This document shows, one piece after another, positions 49,286 to 56,518 of a stretch of 64,000 nucleotides of DNA (the first letter of the stretch is position 1; the number at the start of each line of letters is the position of its first letter). The stretch comes from Arthrobacter sp. Leaf337. Its GTDB lineage: Bacteria > Actinomycetota > Actinomycetes > Actinomycetales > Micrococcaceae. The notes beneath the pieces are model-generated. The model made no database searches and was not told the origin of the DNA. It worked only from the letters and a program-made list of their open reading frames with translations. The stretch is taken from positions 62,500 to 126,499 of the forward strand of contig NZ_LMPC01000030.1 in NCBI RefSeq assembly GCF_001423745.1. The letters are read 5' to 3'. The position numbers and the translations under genes were made by a program.

Positions 49286-51079
49286 TTGAGGAAAATTTCG
49301 GCACGGACACTGGCGGCCATGATCTGCGCTCTGGCTCTCATCCCGCCTGCCGCCGGCCAGCTGGGGGGATCTTCCTCAAGCCCGGAACGCCTCTCCTCCT
49401 CCGTGGCCGGCCGTCAAACGGCGGGTCAACAGACACCGAGCGTCGCCCTCGGCCCGCCGTCGTTCGCGTACGACGGCGGCACGGGCGCCGCAGGTAGCGC
49501 ACCGGGCCGGCGGCTCGCCCCCGCCGTGGACCCCAACATCACTCAAGGGAACCAAAAAGCAGGGGACCAAAACGGAGCCGCTGCGGCGTTGGCCGGCACC
49601 GGAGGAACTGCGGACGCCGCCGGGACGCTGTCCACCGAAGCTCAGCCGGCCTACCCGGCAGCCGAAGATTCCCCGCCCGAGCCGGCGTCCATTCCGCCGC
49701 TGTCCGCCACGGAGTCGGACCTGGCTGCCCTCGCCCAGGCTCCACCGGCCCCCACGTCCGCACCCGCGGCAGGCACCGGGGTCCTCCGCACCGAATCCCT
49801 CACCACCGAGGCACTCGTCAGGGACGACGCCTCGGCGCAGATTAACGCTGTGTTCAACGCCATCAACAGCTATCGGGCATCGTTCGGCCTGCCCGCCGTG
49901 AAGTACCACGCCACCGTGGCCGCGATGGCGCAGGAGTGGTCCGACAGCATCGCCTCACGGGAAGTGATCGAGCACCGTTCAAGCTTCTGGACCGATCCGC
50001 GGGCGCTCAGCCCCACCAACGGCGCCGGGGAGGTCATCGCGGTCCGCTGGGACCGCGATGCCGCGCAACTGGTGGAATGGTGGAAGGGCTCACCCGCACA
50101 CAACGCGATCCTGAAGGACCCGCGGTTCACTGTGATGGGCATCGGCATCACGTTCACGGACGGCAACTGGCAGACCACGCCGAACCGTTACACCATGTGG
50201 GGAGTGGTGGACTTTTTCGGATACGGCACACTCCCCGCGGGAACCACCAGCAGCCCGGGCGGCAGCAGTGAAATGCCCGCACAGCCCGCCAGCGTGTGCG
50301 ATCCGCTGGTGCGGCACATGCCGCCGACGGCGGACCTGACCGCAGCCGCCATCAAGGGTCCCGGTGATTTGGTGTCCGTGAACTCGTCCGGCGACCTCCT
50401 GAACCGCCCGTCACTCGGGAACCGGCAATTCGGCGCACAGCAGGTCATCGGCACCGGATATGGCGGCGCCAAGGAGCTCTTTGTCACGGACTGGGAGCGG
50501 GACGGCGTCTTCGACCTCCTGGTGCAATGGACCGACGGACGGGTCACCCTGCAGTCCGGGGCCGCTGCGGGCGGATTCCTCCCCGCCGTGACCCTGGGCC
50601 AGTCGGGATGGGCCGGAATGACCCTGGCCGTGGGGGGCTGGTGCGCCAACAACCGGCTCCCGCAACTGGTGGCACTGGACGGCTCCGGGAACCTCTGGCT
50701 GTACCCCAACCGCGGGAAGGCGGATCTGGTGGAGCGGACGCTGATGGCGTCCGGTGTGTCAGCCACCCGGCTCGCCATGGCGGATTACGACGCCGACGGT
50801 TTCCAGGACCTGCTGGCCCGCCAGACGGACGGAAACGTCCGCCTCTACCGCGGCTCCGGCGCGCCGGCACCGCGCGCCGAAACCCGGGCAATCGTGGCCA
50901 GCGGATGGTCGGACGTCACAGCCATCCGGCCGCTGCGGGATGTCACGGGGCTGAACTCGACGGGATTGGCCCTTCGCCGGGCCGGCGACGTGGTGCAGTA
51001 CTGGGACCTCAGCACCGGAACCCTGGCATCGCCGTCGTCCATCTCGGGCGCCTGGGCGGGTCAGCGCCTCGCGCAGTAG
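49286..51079 (+). CDS. Secreted CAP (SCP/PR1) protein with FG-GAP-like repeats
   Basis: A protein of about 597 residues. It begins with a signal peptide (RTLAAMICALALIPPAAG). About 150 Ala/Gly/Pro-rich residues follow. A CAP domain spans 180-310 (INAVFNAINSYRASFGLPAVKYHATVAAMAQEWSDSIA...EVIEHRS...GEVIAV...SPAHNAILKDP). Residues about 340-590 contain VCBS/FG-GAP-type repeats (FVTDWERDGVFDLLVQWTDG, MADYDADGFQDLLARQTDG). The start appears to be TTG 49286, which is uncertain. Such proteins are exported; the domain pair suggests binding or remodelling at the cell surface, function unknown. Confidence 0.8.
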   Translation: MRKISARTLAAMICALALIPPAAGQLGGSSSSPERLSSSVAGRQTAGQQTPSVALGPPSFAYDGGTGAAGSAPGRRLAPAVDPNITQGNQKAGDQNGAAAALAGTGGTADAAGTLSTEAQPAYPAAEDSPPEPASIPPLSATESDLAALAQAPPAPTSAPAAGTGVLRTESLTTEALVRDDASAQINAVFNAINSYRASFGLPAVKYHATVAAMAQEWSDSIASREVIEHRSSFWTDPRALSPTNGAGEVIAVRWDRDAAQLVEWWKGSPAHNAILKDPRFTVMGIGITFTDGNWQTTPNRYTMWGVVDFFGYGTLPAGTTSSPGGSSEMPAQPASVCDPLVRHMPPTADLTAAAIKGPGDLVSVNSSGDLLNRPSLGNRQFGAQQVIGTGYGGAKELFVTDWERDGVFDLLVQWTDGRVTLQSGAAAGGFLPAVTLGQSGWAGMTLAVGGWCANNRLPQLVALDGSGNLWLYPNRGKADLVERTLMASGVSATRLAMADYDADGFQDLLARQTDGNVRLYRGSGAPAPRAETRAIVASGWSDVTAIRPLRDVTGLNSTGLALRRAGDVVQYWDLSTGTLASPSSISGAWAGQRLAQ

Positions 51080-51127
51080 GCACCGCGCAGTAGGCACCCC
51101 GCAATAGCCCCTCGGCGTACATTTCAG

Positions 51128-51574
51128 TTAGGGCTCCGCCGGCCGGGCTTCCAGGACTTCCTTGAGCCGCTCCAGCTGGGCGACCTCTGCCTTCATGGTC
51201 CGTTGAATCATGAAGTCCATCAGTCCGGCCAGGCCCTTGGGCCGGACTTCCAGTGCAAACCGGACCCGGGTGCGTGTTCCCTCGGTGCTCAAGTAATAGC
51301 CGCCGCGCGGGCGGGCCGGACCGGCAACCACCTGGAACTGGATCTCGGCGCCCGGACGGAGCTGGGTGATCTGGAAATCGGCGGCAATGGGGCGGCCCGC
51401 AGGTCCTGTCAGGGTCTGCTGGTACACGGCGCCCTTGGCGCCCACAGCACCCGACCGCAGTTCAACCTTCCGGACCCCTTCACGCCAGGAGGGAAGGTTG
51501 AGCCCGTCCTGCAGGAACCGGTACACGGTCATGGCATCGCGTTCCACGACGACCTCGTACTCTGCAAATGCCAC
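51128..51574 (-). CDS. SRPBCC family protein
   Basis: A 148-residue START-like (SRPBCC) protein: AEYEVVVERDAMTVYRFLQDGLNLPSWREGVRKVELRSG at the N-terminus, a beta-rich middle and a C-terminal helix (GLAGLMDFMIQRTMKAEVAQLERLKEVLE). This fold binds lipids or other hydrophobic ligands in a deep pocket. The ligand is unknown. The gene converges with the CAP protein gene. Confidence 0.82.
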   Translation of the reverse strand: MAFAEYEVVVERDAMTVYRFLQDGLNLPSWREGVRKVELRSGAVGAKGAVYQQTLTGPAGRPIAADFQITQLRPGAEIQFQVVAGPARPRGGYYLSTEGTRTRVRFALEVRPKGLAGLMDFMIQRTMKAEVAQLERLKEVLEARPAEP

Positions 51575-51691
51575 GGGGATCCCTTGATTGTCGGACAGCT
51601 TTCTTGCGTAGCCCGTTCCCCTGATACTGCAGCTAACACCAACAGGATATTCAGCCTGGAGTGCGCCCGGAGCAGCTGCGGCCGTGCCTTA

Positions 51692-51731
51692 ACCGAAGAG
51701 TTATCGAAAGGACCGAAGCGTTATCGAAAGG
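51692..51731. repeat. Two tandem 20-bp repeats upstream of tRNA-Gly
   Basis: ACCGAAGAGTTATCGAAAGG is followed directly by a second copy with one change (GCG for GAG). They lie 111 bases before the tRNA gene in a gap with no protein gene (51575-51841). They could be binding sites or a slippage product. Confidence 0.85.
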
Positions 51732-51841
51732 GTGCCGCCCGCGCCGGACGTGTCCCTGTTCGGGGACGGCCCACGGCTGGGGTAAAGTAAATCCGGTTGA
51801 CGCAACCGGGACCTGGCCGAGACATCTGGCTGGTCCCCCAT

Positions 51842-51915
51842 GCGGCTGTAGCTCAATGGTAGAGCGCTAGCTTCCCAAGCTTGATACGCGGGTTCGATTC
51901 CCGTCAGCCGCTCCA
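51842..51915 (+). tRNA. tRNA-Gly (anticodon CCC)
   Basis: The 74 bases fold as a cloverleaf: acceptor GCGGCTG pairs with CAGCCGC, the D arm is GCTCAATGGTAGAGC, the anticodon loop is TTCCCAA with anticodon CCC, and the T arm is CGGGTTCGATTCCCG. The CCA end is encoded. The anticodon stem has one T-T mismatch. It reads GGG codons. Confidence 0.95.
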
Positions 51916-52020
51916 CTCCTTCCACAGCCCACTCCGCCGGCCCTCCTCCGCCGGGGCATTAGGCGGCTACCTGTATGGTCAGAAGTCAGGAACCCCTTCG
52001 GTTCCGCTACAGGAGCAATC

Positions 52021-52170
52021 ATGGCTGACAAGTCCCCGCGTCAAGCAGCATCCGCTAAATCCGGCAAATCCATCAAGGAAAAGCGAGCTGACAAGAGGGC
52101 CGCGTCAGCGCCGCCCAGCTCCCTCGACAAGCCAGCCAACGCCAAGGCAGCGAGCCCCAAAAAGAAGTGA
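52021..52170 (+). CDS. 49-residue Lys/Ala/Ser-rich protein
   Basis: A small basic protein: MADKSPRQAASAKSGKSIK at the start, then EKRADKRAA and a Lys-rich end (KAASPKKK). It has no hydrophobic stretch and should be soluble and largely disordered; the AxxAKxxKSxK pattern could bind nucleic acid. ATG 52021 follows a good ribosome site (ACAGGAGCAATC). The frame is short but has a clear start, and proteins of this size and composition are known in related actinobacteria. Its stop overlaps an upstream GTG of the next gene. No function is assigned. Confidence 0.7.
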   Translation: MADKSPRQAASAKSGKSIKEKRADKRAASAPPSSLDKPANAKAASPKKK

Positions 52171-52178
52171 CCGGTTCC

Positions 52179-53327
52179 ATGAACCACCTCACCCTCGGAG
52201 TCCTGGCCAGCACACGGAAGCCCGACGAACGCCGGCTCCCGCTCCACCCCCTTCACCTGGACCGCATCGCACCGGAACTGCGGCAGCAGATCATCCTCGA
52301 ACAGGGCTACGGAGAACGGTTCGGCGTCTCGGACCTCCACCTCGCCTCGCTCGTGGGGCGGATTGCCACCCGCGGCGAGATCATTGCCGACGCTGACGTG
52401 ATCCTGCTGCCTAAGCCGCAGCCTGAGGACCTCGCCGAACTCCGCGACGGCCAGATCCTCTGGGGCTGGCCGCACTGTGTCCAGGACCGCGCCGTCACCC
52501 AGCTGGCCATCGACAAGAAGCTCACCCTGATCGCCTTCGAGGCCATGAACCACTGGGCCAGTGATGGCGGCTTCGGCCTTCACGTCTTCCACAAGAACAA
52601 CGAACTGGCCGGCTACTGCTCGGTCATTCATGCCCTTGCCCTCACCGGCTCAACGGGCGACTACGGCCGGCGGCTCACCGCCGTCGTCATCGGTTTCGGT
52701 GCCACGGCCCGCGGCGCCGTCACGGCGCTGAACGCCCACGGCATCCATGACGTCCAGGTGCTGACCAACCGTGGTGTGGCCGCCGTCGGCTCTCCCATCC
52801 ATTCGGTGCGGATTGCGCAGTTCGACCATGACGACAAGGCGCCGTTCCTCAGCCAGGTCATCACCGAACGCGGCAGGGTGCCGCTGGCACCGTTCCTGGC
52901 CGAGAGTGACATTGTGGTCAACTGCACCCTGCAGGATCCCAATGCTCCGCTGACGTACCTGCGCGAAGAGGACCTCGGTGCGTTCCGTCCCGGCAGCCTG
53001 ATCGTGGACGTGTCCTGCGACGAGGGAATGGGCTTCAGCTGGGCGAAGACCACCACCTTCGCCGAGCCCATGCTCACCGTGGGCGACCACATTGACTACT
53101 ACGCGGTGGACCACAGCCCGTCGTATCTGTGGAACTCCTCCAGCTGGGAGATCAGCGAAGCGCTGCTCCCCTTCCTGGAGACCGTCATTTCCGGCCCCGA
53201 GGCCTGGGCCGGAAATGAGACGATCGCCCGTGCGATTGAAATCCGCGGCGGAGAGGTCCTCAACAAGGACGTGCTGCAGTTCCAGCAGCGCCAGGCGGAG
53301 TACCCGCACGCCCCTCTGGGCGCGTAG
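52179..53327 (+). CDS. Alanine dehydrogenase / N5-(carboxyethyl)ornithine synthase-like
   Basis: A 382-residue protein of the AlaDH/PNT superfamily. The N-terminal half has TRKPDERRLPLHP and the adjacent helix motifs; the Rossmann loop is AVVIGFGATARGAVTALNAHG near residue 170. It resembles N5-(carboxyethyl)ornithine synthase, an NADPH enzyme that condenses pyruvate with an amino acid amine, but the substrate cannot be read. ATG 52179 is used; an in-frame GTG at 52167 overlaps the previous stop. Its 3' end overlaps the convergent MFS gene by 68 bases. Confidence 0.8.
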   Translation: MNHLTLGVLASTRKPDERRLPLHPLHLDRIAPELRQQIILEQGYGERFGVSDLHLASLVGRIATRGEIIADADVILLPKPQPEDLAELRDGQILWGWPHCVQDRAVTQLAIDKKLTLIAFEAMNHWASDGGFGLHVFHKNNELAGYCSVIHALALTGSTGDYGRRLTAVVIGFGATARGAVTALNAHGIHDVQVLTNRGVAAVGSPIHSVRIAQFDHDDKAPFLSQVITERGRVPLAPFLAESDIVVNCTLQDPNAPLTYLREEDLGAFRPGSLIVDVSCDEGMGFSWAKTTTFAEPMLTVGDHIDYYAVDHSPSYLWNSSSWEISEALLPFLETVISGPEAWAGNETIARAIEIRGGEVLNKDVLQFQQRQAEYPHAPLGA

Positions 53328-54750
53328 CCGCCGGAGCGGCCGGCCGCTGTGCCGGCCGCTCCGCCGTACGCCGCACGATCCGGAGCAGGCGCCGCCGGTC
53401 CTTGAGGTCAACCTTGAGGGTCAGCTCACCGCGCCGGGCAAGCACGACGGCGACGGTCACCGCCGCCAGGGCCGGCACACCGCCGGAGACCAGGATGGCG
53501 GTGTGCGGATCCACGTGCTCGGCAATCCAGCCGATCATGGGACCGCCGATGGCCTGGCCGCCGATCAGCACCATGATGTACAGGCTCATGACGCGTCCGC
53601 GGATCCCCATATTCGAGCTGATCTGGACCAGTTGGTTCGAGGCGGTCAGGAACATCAGGCACCAGAAGCCGGACAGCACCATAGCGGCGCCGAACCACAC
53701 CATGGACGGCGCCAGGGCCGCCAGGCAGAGCATCAGCCCGTACATTCCGGCGCCCAGGACCACCGACCGCAGCCGCAGCTGCCGGCGGCGGGTGGAGGCG
53801 ATTGCCCCGGCGAGCGCACCGAGCGCCACCAGCGCGTTCAGCAGGCCGTAGCCTCCGGCGCCGACGTCGTACACGTGGTCCGCGAAAGCGGCCAGCAGCA
53901 CCGGCAGGCTCATGGCGAAAACCGCGACAAAACCGGCCATCAGCCAGGGCCAGTAGATGGTGGGCTTGCTCAGCGCGTACTTCAGCCCCTCCCGGAGCAT
54001 TCCCTTGCGCTTTGGTGCGGGTGCGTTGATGAACAGCTGGTCCTTGCGCAAAAGCAGCAGCATGGCCACGGTGGAACAGCAGGCCACGGCGTTCGCGGCG
54101 AAGGCCCACCCGGCGCCGACCGCCGTGAGCAGGAGACCGGCCAGGGCGGGTCCGATCAGGCCGCCCAGCTGGAACGTTGTGGAGTTCACGCTGATGGCAT
54201 TGCGCAGGTACGTGGGACCCACGAGCTCGTTGACAAACACCTGCCGGGCAGGCTGGTCCAGGACCGTAACCAGCCCCAGCAGCAGCGCGATGGCGTAGAC
54301 GTGCCACACTTCGATGCGCTGGCTCAGGGCCAGGACGGCCAGCGCCGCAGCCAGCACCGCGGCGACGGACTGGCAGAGGATGAGGATCTTCCGTTTCGCG
54401 AACCTGTCCGCCATCATCCCGCCCCACGGGCCCAGTACCAGCGACGGCATGAATTGCAGCGCCACGGTGATGCCGACGGCGGTGACGGACCCGGACAGCT
54501 GCAGTACGAGCCAGTCCTGCGCGATCCGCTGCATCCAGAGGGCGATCACCGCGACGAAGTGTCCGATCGCGAAAATGCGGAAGTTGGGTACGCGGAGGGA
54601 AATGAAGGTGTGGCGCCAGGGCAGCCGTTCACTCACGACGGCGATCGGCTGGGTGGCGGTGTGCGGCTGCGCGGGCGGGGAATCGGCGGAGGCGGCGGAA
54701 TCGATAACGGGCTGGCTGACGGTTGCCGTGGACGGCGGAGGGGGTGCCAC
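53260..54750 (-). CDS. MFS transporter (EntS/MFS_3-like)
   Basis: A 496-residue protein with about 12 helices and a polar N-terminal extension. Features are LRVPNFRIFAIGHFVAVIALWMQRIAQDWLVLQLSGS, MMADRFAKRKILILCQ and QPARQVFVNELVGPTYLRNAISVNSTTFQ, which identify the MFS_3 (EntS-like) group of exporters for siderophores or drugs. Start GTG 54750 follows AGGA. The C-terminal Arg/Ala-rich tail overlaps the opposite gene. A LysR-type gene is divergent with a palindrome between, so regulation by it is likely. Confidence 0.85.
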   Translation of the reverse strand: MAPPPPSTATVSQPVIDSAASADSPPAQPHTATQPIAVVSERLPWRHTFISLRVPNFRIFAIGHFVAVIALWMQRIAQDWLVLQLSGSVTAVGITVALQFMPSLVLGPWGGMMADRFAKRKILILCQSVAAVLAAALAVLALSQRIEVWHVYAIALLLGLVTVLDQPARQVFVNELVGPTYLRNAISVNSTTFQLGGLIGPALAGLLLTAVGAGWAFAANAVACCSTVAMLLLLRKDQLFINAPAPKRKGMLREGLKYALSKPTIYWPWLMAGFVAVFAMSLPVLLAAFADHVYDVGAGGYGLLNALVALGALAGAIASTRRRQLRLRSVVLGAGMYGLMLCLAALAPSMVWFGAAMVLSGFWCLMFLTASNQLVQISSNMGIRGRVMSLYIMVLIGGQAIGGPMIGWIAEHVDPHTAILVSGGVPALAAVTVAVVLARRGELTLKVDLKDRRRLLRIVRRTAERPAQRPAAPAATRPEGRAGTPPGAAGTAARPC

Positions 54751-54841
54751 AGGGAATCCTCAAAAGGTGCGGGTGAGCGGGATACCTCCACGCTATGGTG
54801 GCCCCAAGTGATTATGGAAGCGTATTGTTCCTATAACTAAC

Positions 54842-54856
54842 ATTGCGAACCGCAAT
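54842..54856. promoter_or_regulatory. Candidate LysR operator
   Basis: ATTGCGAACCGCAAT is a perfect inverted repeat around AAC and fits the LysR T-N11-A rule. It lies in the divergent region of the MFS gene and the LysR gene, 31 bases before the latter's start. Confidence 0.65.
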
Positions 54857-54886
54857 AGTCCGAGCAGACCAGCAACCGGGAGTGCC

Positions 54887-55741
54887 GTGTTCGAACCCGC
54901 CCAGCTCCGTTCTTTTCTGGCGGTGGCCGAAACGCTCAGCTTCACCAAGGCGGCGGAGCGCCTGGGCCTGGCCCAGCCCACAGTCAGCCAGCATGTGCGC
55001 AAACTGGAAACAGCGGCGAAGCGGGTCCTGATTGCGCGGGATACCCGGGACGTGCGGCTGACTGACAACGGCGATGCGATGGCCGGCTTCGCGCGGACCA
55101 TCCTCGCGGCGCACGATGCAGCTTCACGCTACTTTTCGGGGTCCGCCATGCGCGGCCGGCTGCGCTTCGGGACCGCGGACGATCTCGCGATCACCGGACT
55201 TCCCCGCATCCTCCGGGAGTTCCGCCAGATCTACCCGCAGATCAACCTGGAACTCACAGTGGGCCAGAGCGACCAGCTGTACAAGAAACTGAATGCGGGC
55301 CAGCTGGACCTGGTGTTCGTAAAGTGGGTCGCCGGGGCCAAGGACGGCACGGTGGTCCAGCACGACGCGTTCGCGTGGGTGGGACTGGAGCAGACAGCGC
55401 TGGAACCCGGCGATCCGGTTCCGCTGATCGCCTACCCTTCGCCCAGCCTCAGCAGGAAGCTTGCCATCGACGCCCTCGAGTCCCGGGGGCGGACGTGGCG
55501 CATCACCTGCACCACACGGCAGATCAGCGGAGTCCTGGCCGCCGTCCGGGCGGGAATCGGCGTCGCCGTGATGCCGTCCTCGCTGGTTCCGGAGGACCTG
55601 AAGATCATCACCCGCCGCTTCGACCTGCCGCCTGTGGGCGATGTGGATTTCACCCTCATCCGCAACCCGCTGGCCAACTCCGAAGTGATCGAGGCGCTCA
55701 CGCAGGCGATTGTGGGGCGCACCATCAAGCGCTCCGCCTAG
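54887..55741 (+). CDS. LysR family transcriptional regulator
   Basis: A 284-residue LysR protein. The N-terminal HTH (FLAVAETLSFTKAAERLGLAQPTVSQHVRKLE) is canonical, followed by the effector domain (GRLRFGTADDLAITGLPRILREF...). GTG 54887 is the start. The divergent gene encodes an MFS exporter and a T-N11-A palindrome lies between them, so it probably controls that exporter in response to an unknown ligand. Confidence 0.9.
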   Translation: MFEPAQLRSFLAVAETLSFTKAAERLGLAQPTVSQHVRKLETAAKRVLIARDTRDVRLTDNGDAMAGFARTILAAHDAASRYFSGSAMRGRLRFGTADDLAITGLPRILREFRQIYPQINLELTVGQSDQLYKKLNAGQLDLVFVKWVAGAKDGTVVQHDAFAWVGLEQTALEPGDPVPLIAYPSPSLSRKLAIDALESRGRTWRITCTTRQISGVLAAVRAGIGVAVMPSSLVPEDLKIITRRFDLPPVGDVDFTLIRNPLANSEVIEALTQAIVGRTIKRSA

Positions 55742-55798
55742 GGGTTTGAGCCAGCAGCGCAAGTGACCGGTAAAGGGTAATGCCCGGTAATTGGTTAA

Positions 55799-55866
55799 AC
55801 GAGTACGTATTCGTCCCCGCACGGGTAGTTATTACACGTAAGTGATTGAAGATATTACGTGCGTAA
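55799..55866. promoter_or_regulatory. Three palindromes in an AT-rich gap
   Basis: A 16-bp near-palindrome (ACGAGTACGTATTCGT) at 55799-55814, TTACACGTAA at 55832-55841 and TTACGTGCGTAA at 55855-55866. The second and third are perfect around two-base centres and lie about 24 bp apart. They sit 120-190 bases before the Zn-ribbon gene and may be its operators. The rest of the gap shows nothing. Confidence 0.4.
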
Positions 55867-55986
55867 ATTATGCTTGAATTCTGTTAAAGGTTAAGCAGAA
55901 GCCGATGACAACGATTCGATGACGAACCGTGTCCGCCGCCGCTGCCTTGGGGGCGCCTGACGGACAACGTTCGGGATAGGCACGCG

Positions 55987-56367
55987 ATGACGCCAACCAC
56001 GAACCACCCGCATCTTAAAGTCTCAAATCCAGCTCACTCCCTCAACACGCTACGCCCGATGACCGTCGGAACGCACCGCAACACGCCGGTGCATCATGAA
56101 GCAAGCGCACACGCTGAGCTGGTCACTCAGCGCGAACCGCATGCCGCCGCCACCCTGGTGGACACTGAGTTCGTAGGCAGTCCCTACTGCGAGCGGTGCG
56201 GAACGGATGAGTTCATCTACCTGGAGACGTTTGTCCCGGCACAGTTCCGGCACGACGGCACTCTCCGGAAGCCGGGAGAAGTCACCTACTTCTGCACCGG
56301 ATGTGAAGATTTTTCGGCACACTCGGTCCCTGCCTCTTGGGTGCCGCCCGGCTGGTATTTGGGCTAG
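55987..56367 (+). CDS. Hypothetical protein with Cys-pair zinc ribbon
   Basis: A 126-residue protein. The first 55 residues are polar, His/Thr-rich and probably disordered. The C-terminal half has two Cys pairs (PYCERCGTDEFIYLETFV and YFCTGCEDFSAHSV) that should bind one zinc, ending in SWVPPGWYLG. No family name is offered. ATG 55987 lies after a G-rich purine stretch. Its 3' side meets a bidirectional hairpin shared with putA. Confidence 0.7.
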   Translation: MTPTTNHPHLKVSNPAHSLNTLRPMTVGTHRNTPVHHEASAHAELVTQREPHAAATLVDTEFVGSPYCERCGTDEFIYLETFVPAQFRHDGTLRKPGEVTYFCTGCEDFSAHSVPASWVPPGWYLG

Positions 56368-56414
56368 CCAGGATCCCGAACGTTCCGTCAGGCAAACCAG
56401 AAATCGCGCCAGGT

Positions 56415-56458
56415 AAAAACCGCCGCCGCCAGGCACCCGAAGGTGCCAGGCGGCGGCG
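56415..56458 (-). terminator. Terminator of putA (bidirectional)
   Basis: A 17-bp hairpin (one mismatch) with a TTCG tetraloop on the minus strand (GGCACC-TTCG-GGTGCC core) and a following GTTTTTACC. It lies 61 bases after the putA stop. The plus-strand side reads GATTACTTTTG, so it may also end the Zn-ribbon gene transcript. Confidence 0.88.
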
Positions 56459-56518
56459 ATTACTTTTGCCTGGAGCTCGTCCGGATAGCCCCCAGGGCGG
56501 GGGGCTACCCGGAGCCCG

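Noticed and set aside
51842..52170. tRNA-Gly as an integration site of a mobile element
   Set aside because: No integrase or direct repeat of the tRNA 3' end was seen, and the genes downstream look like ordinary chromosomal genes.
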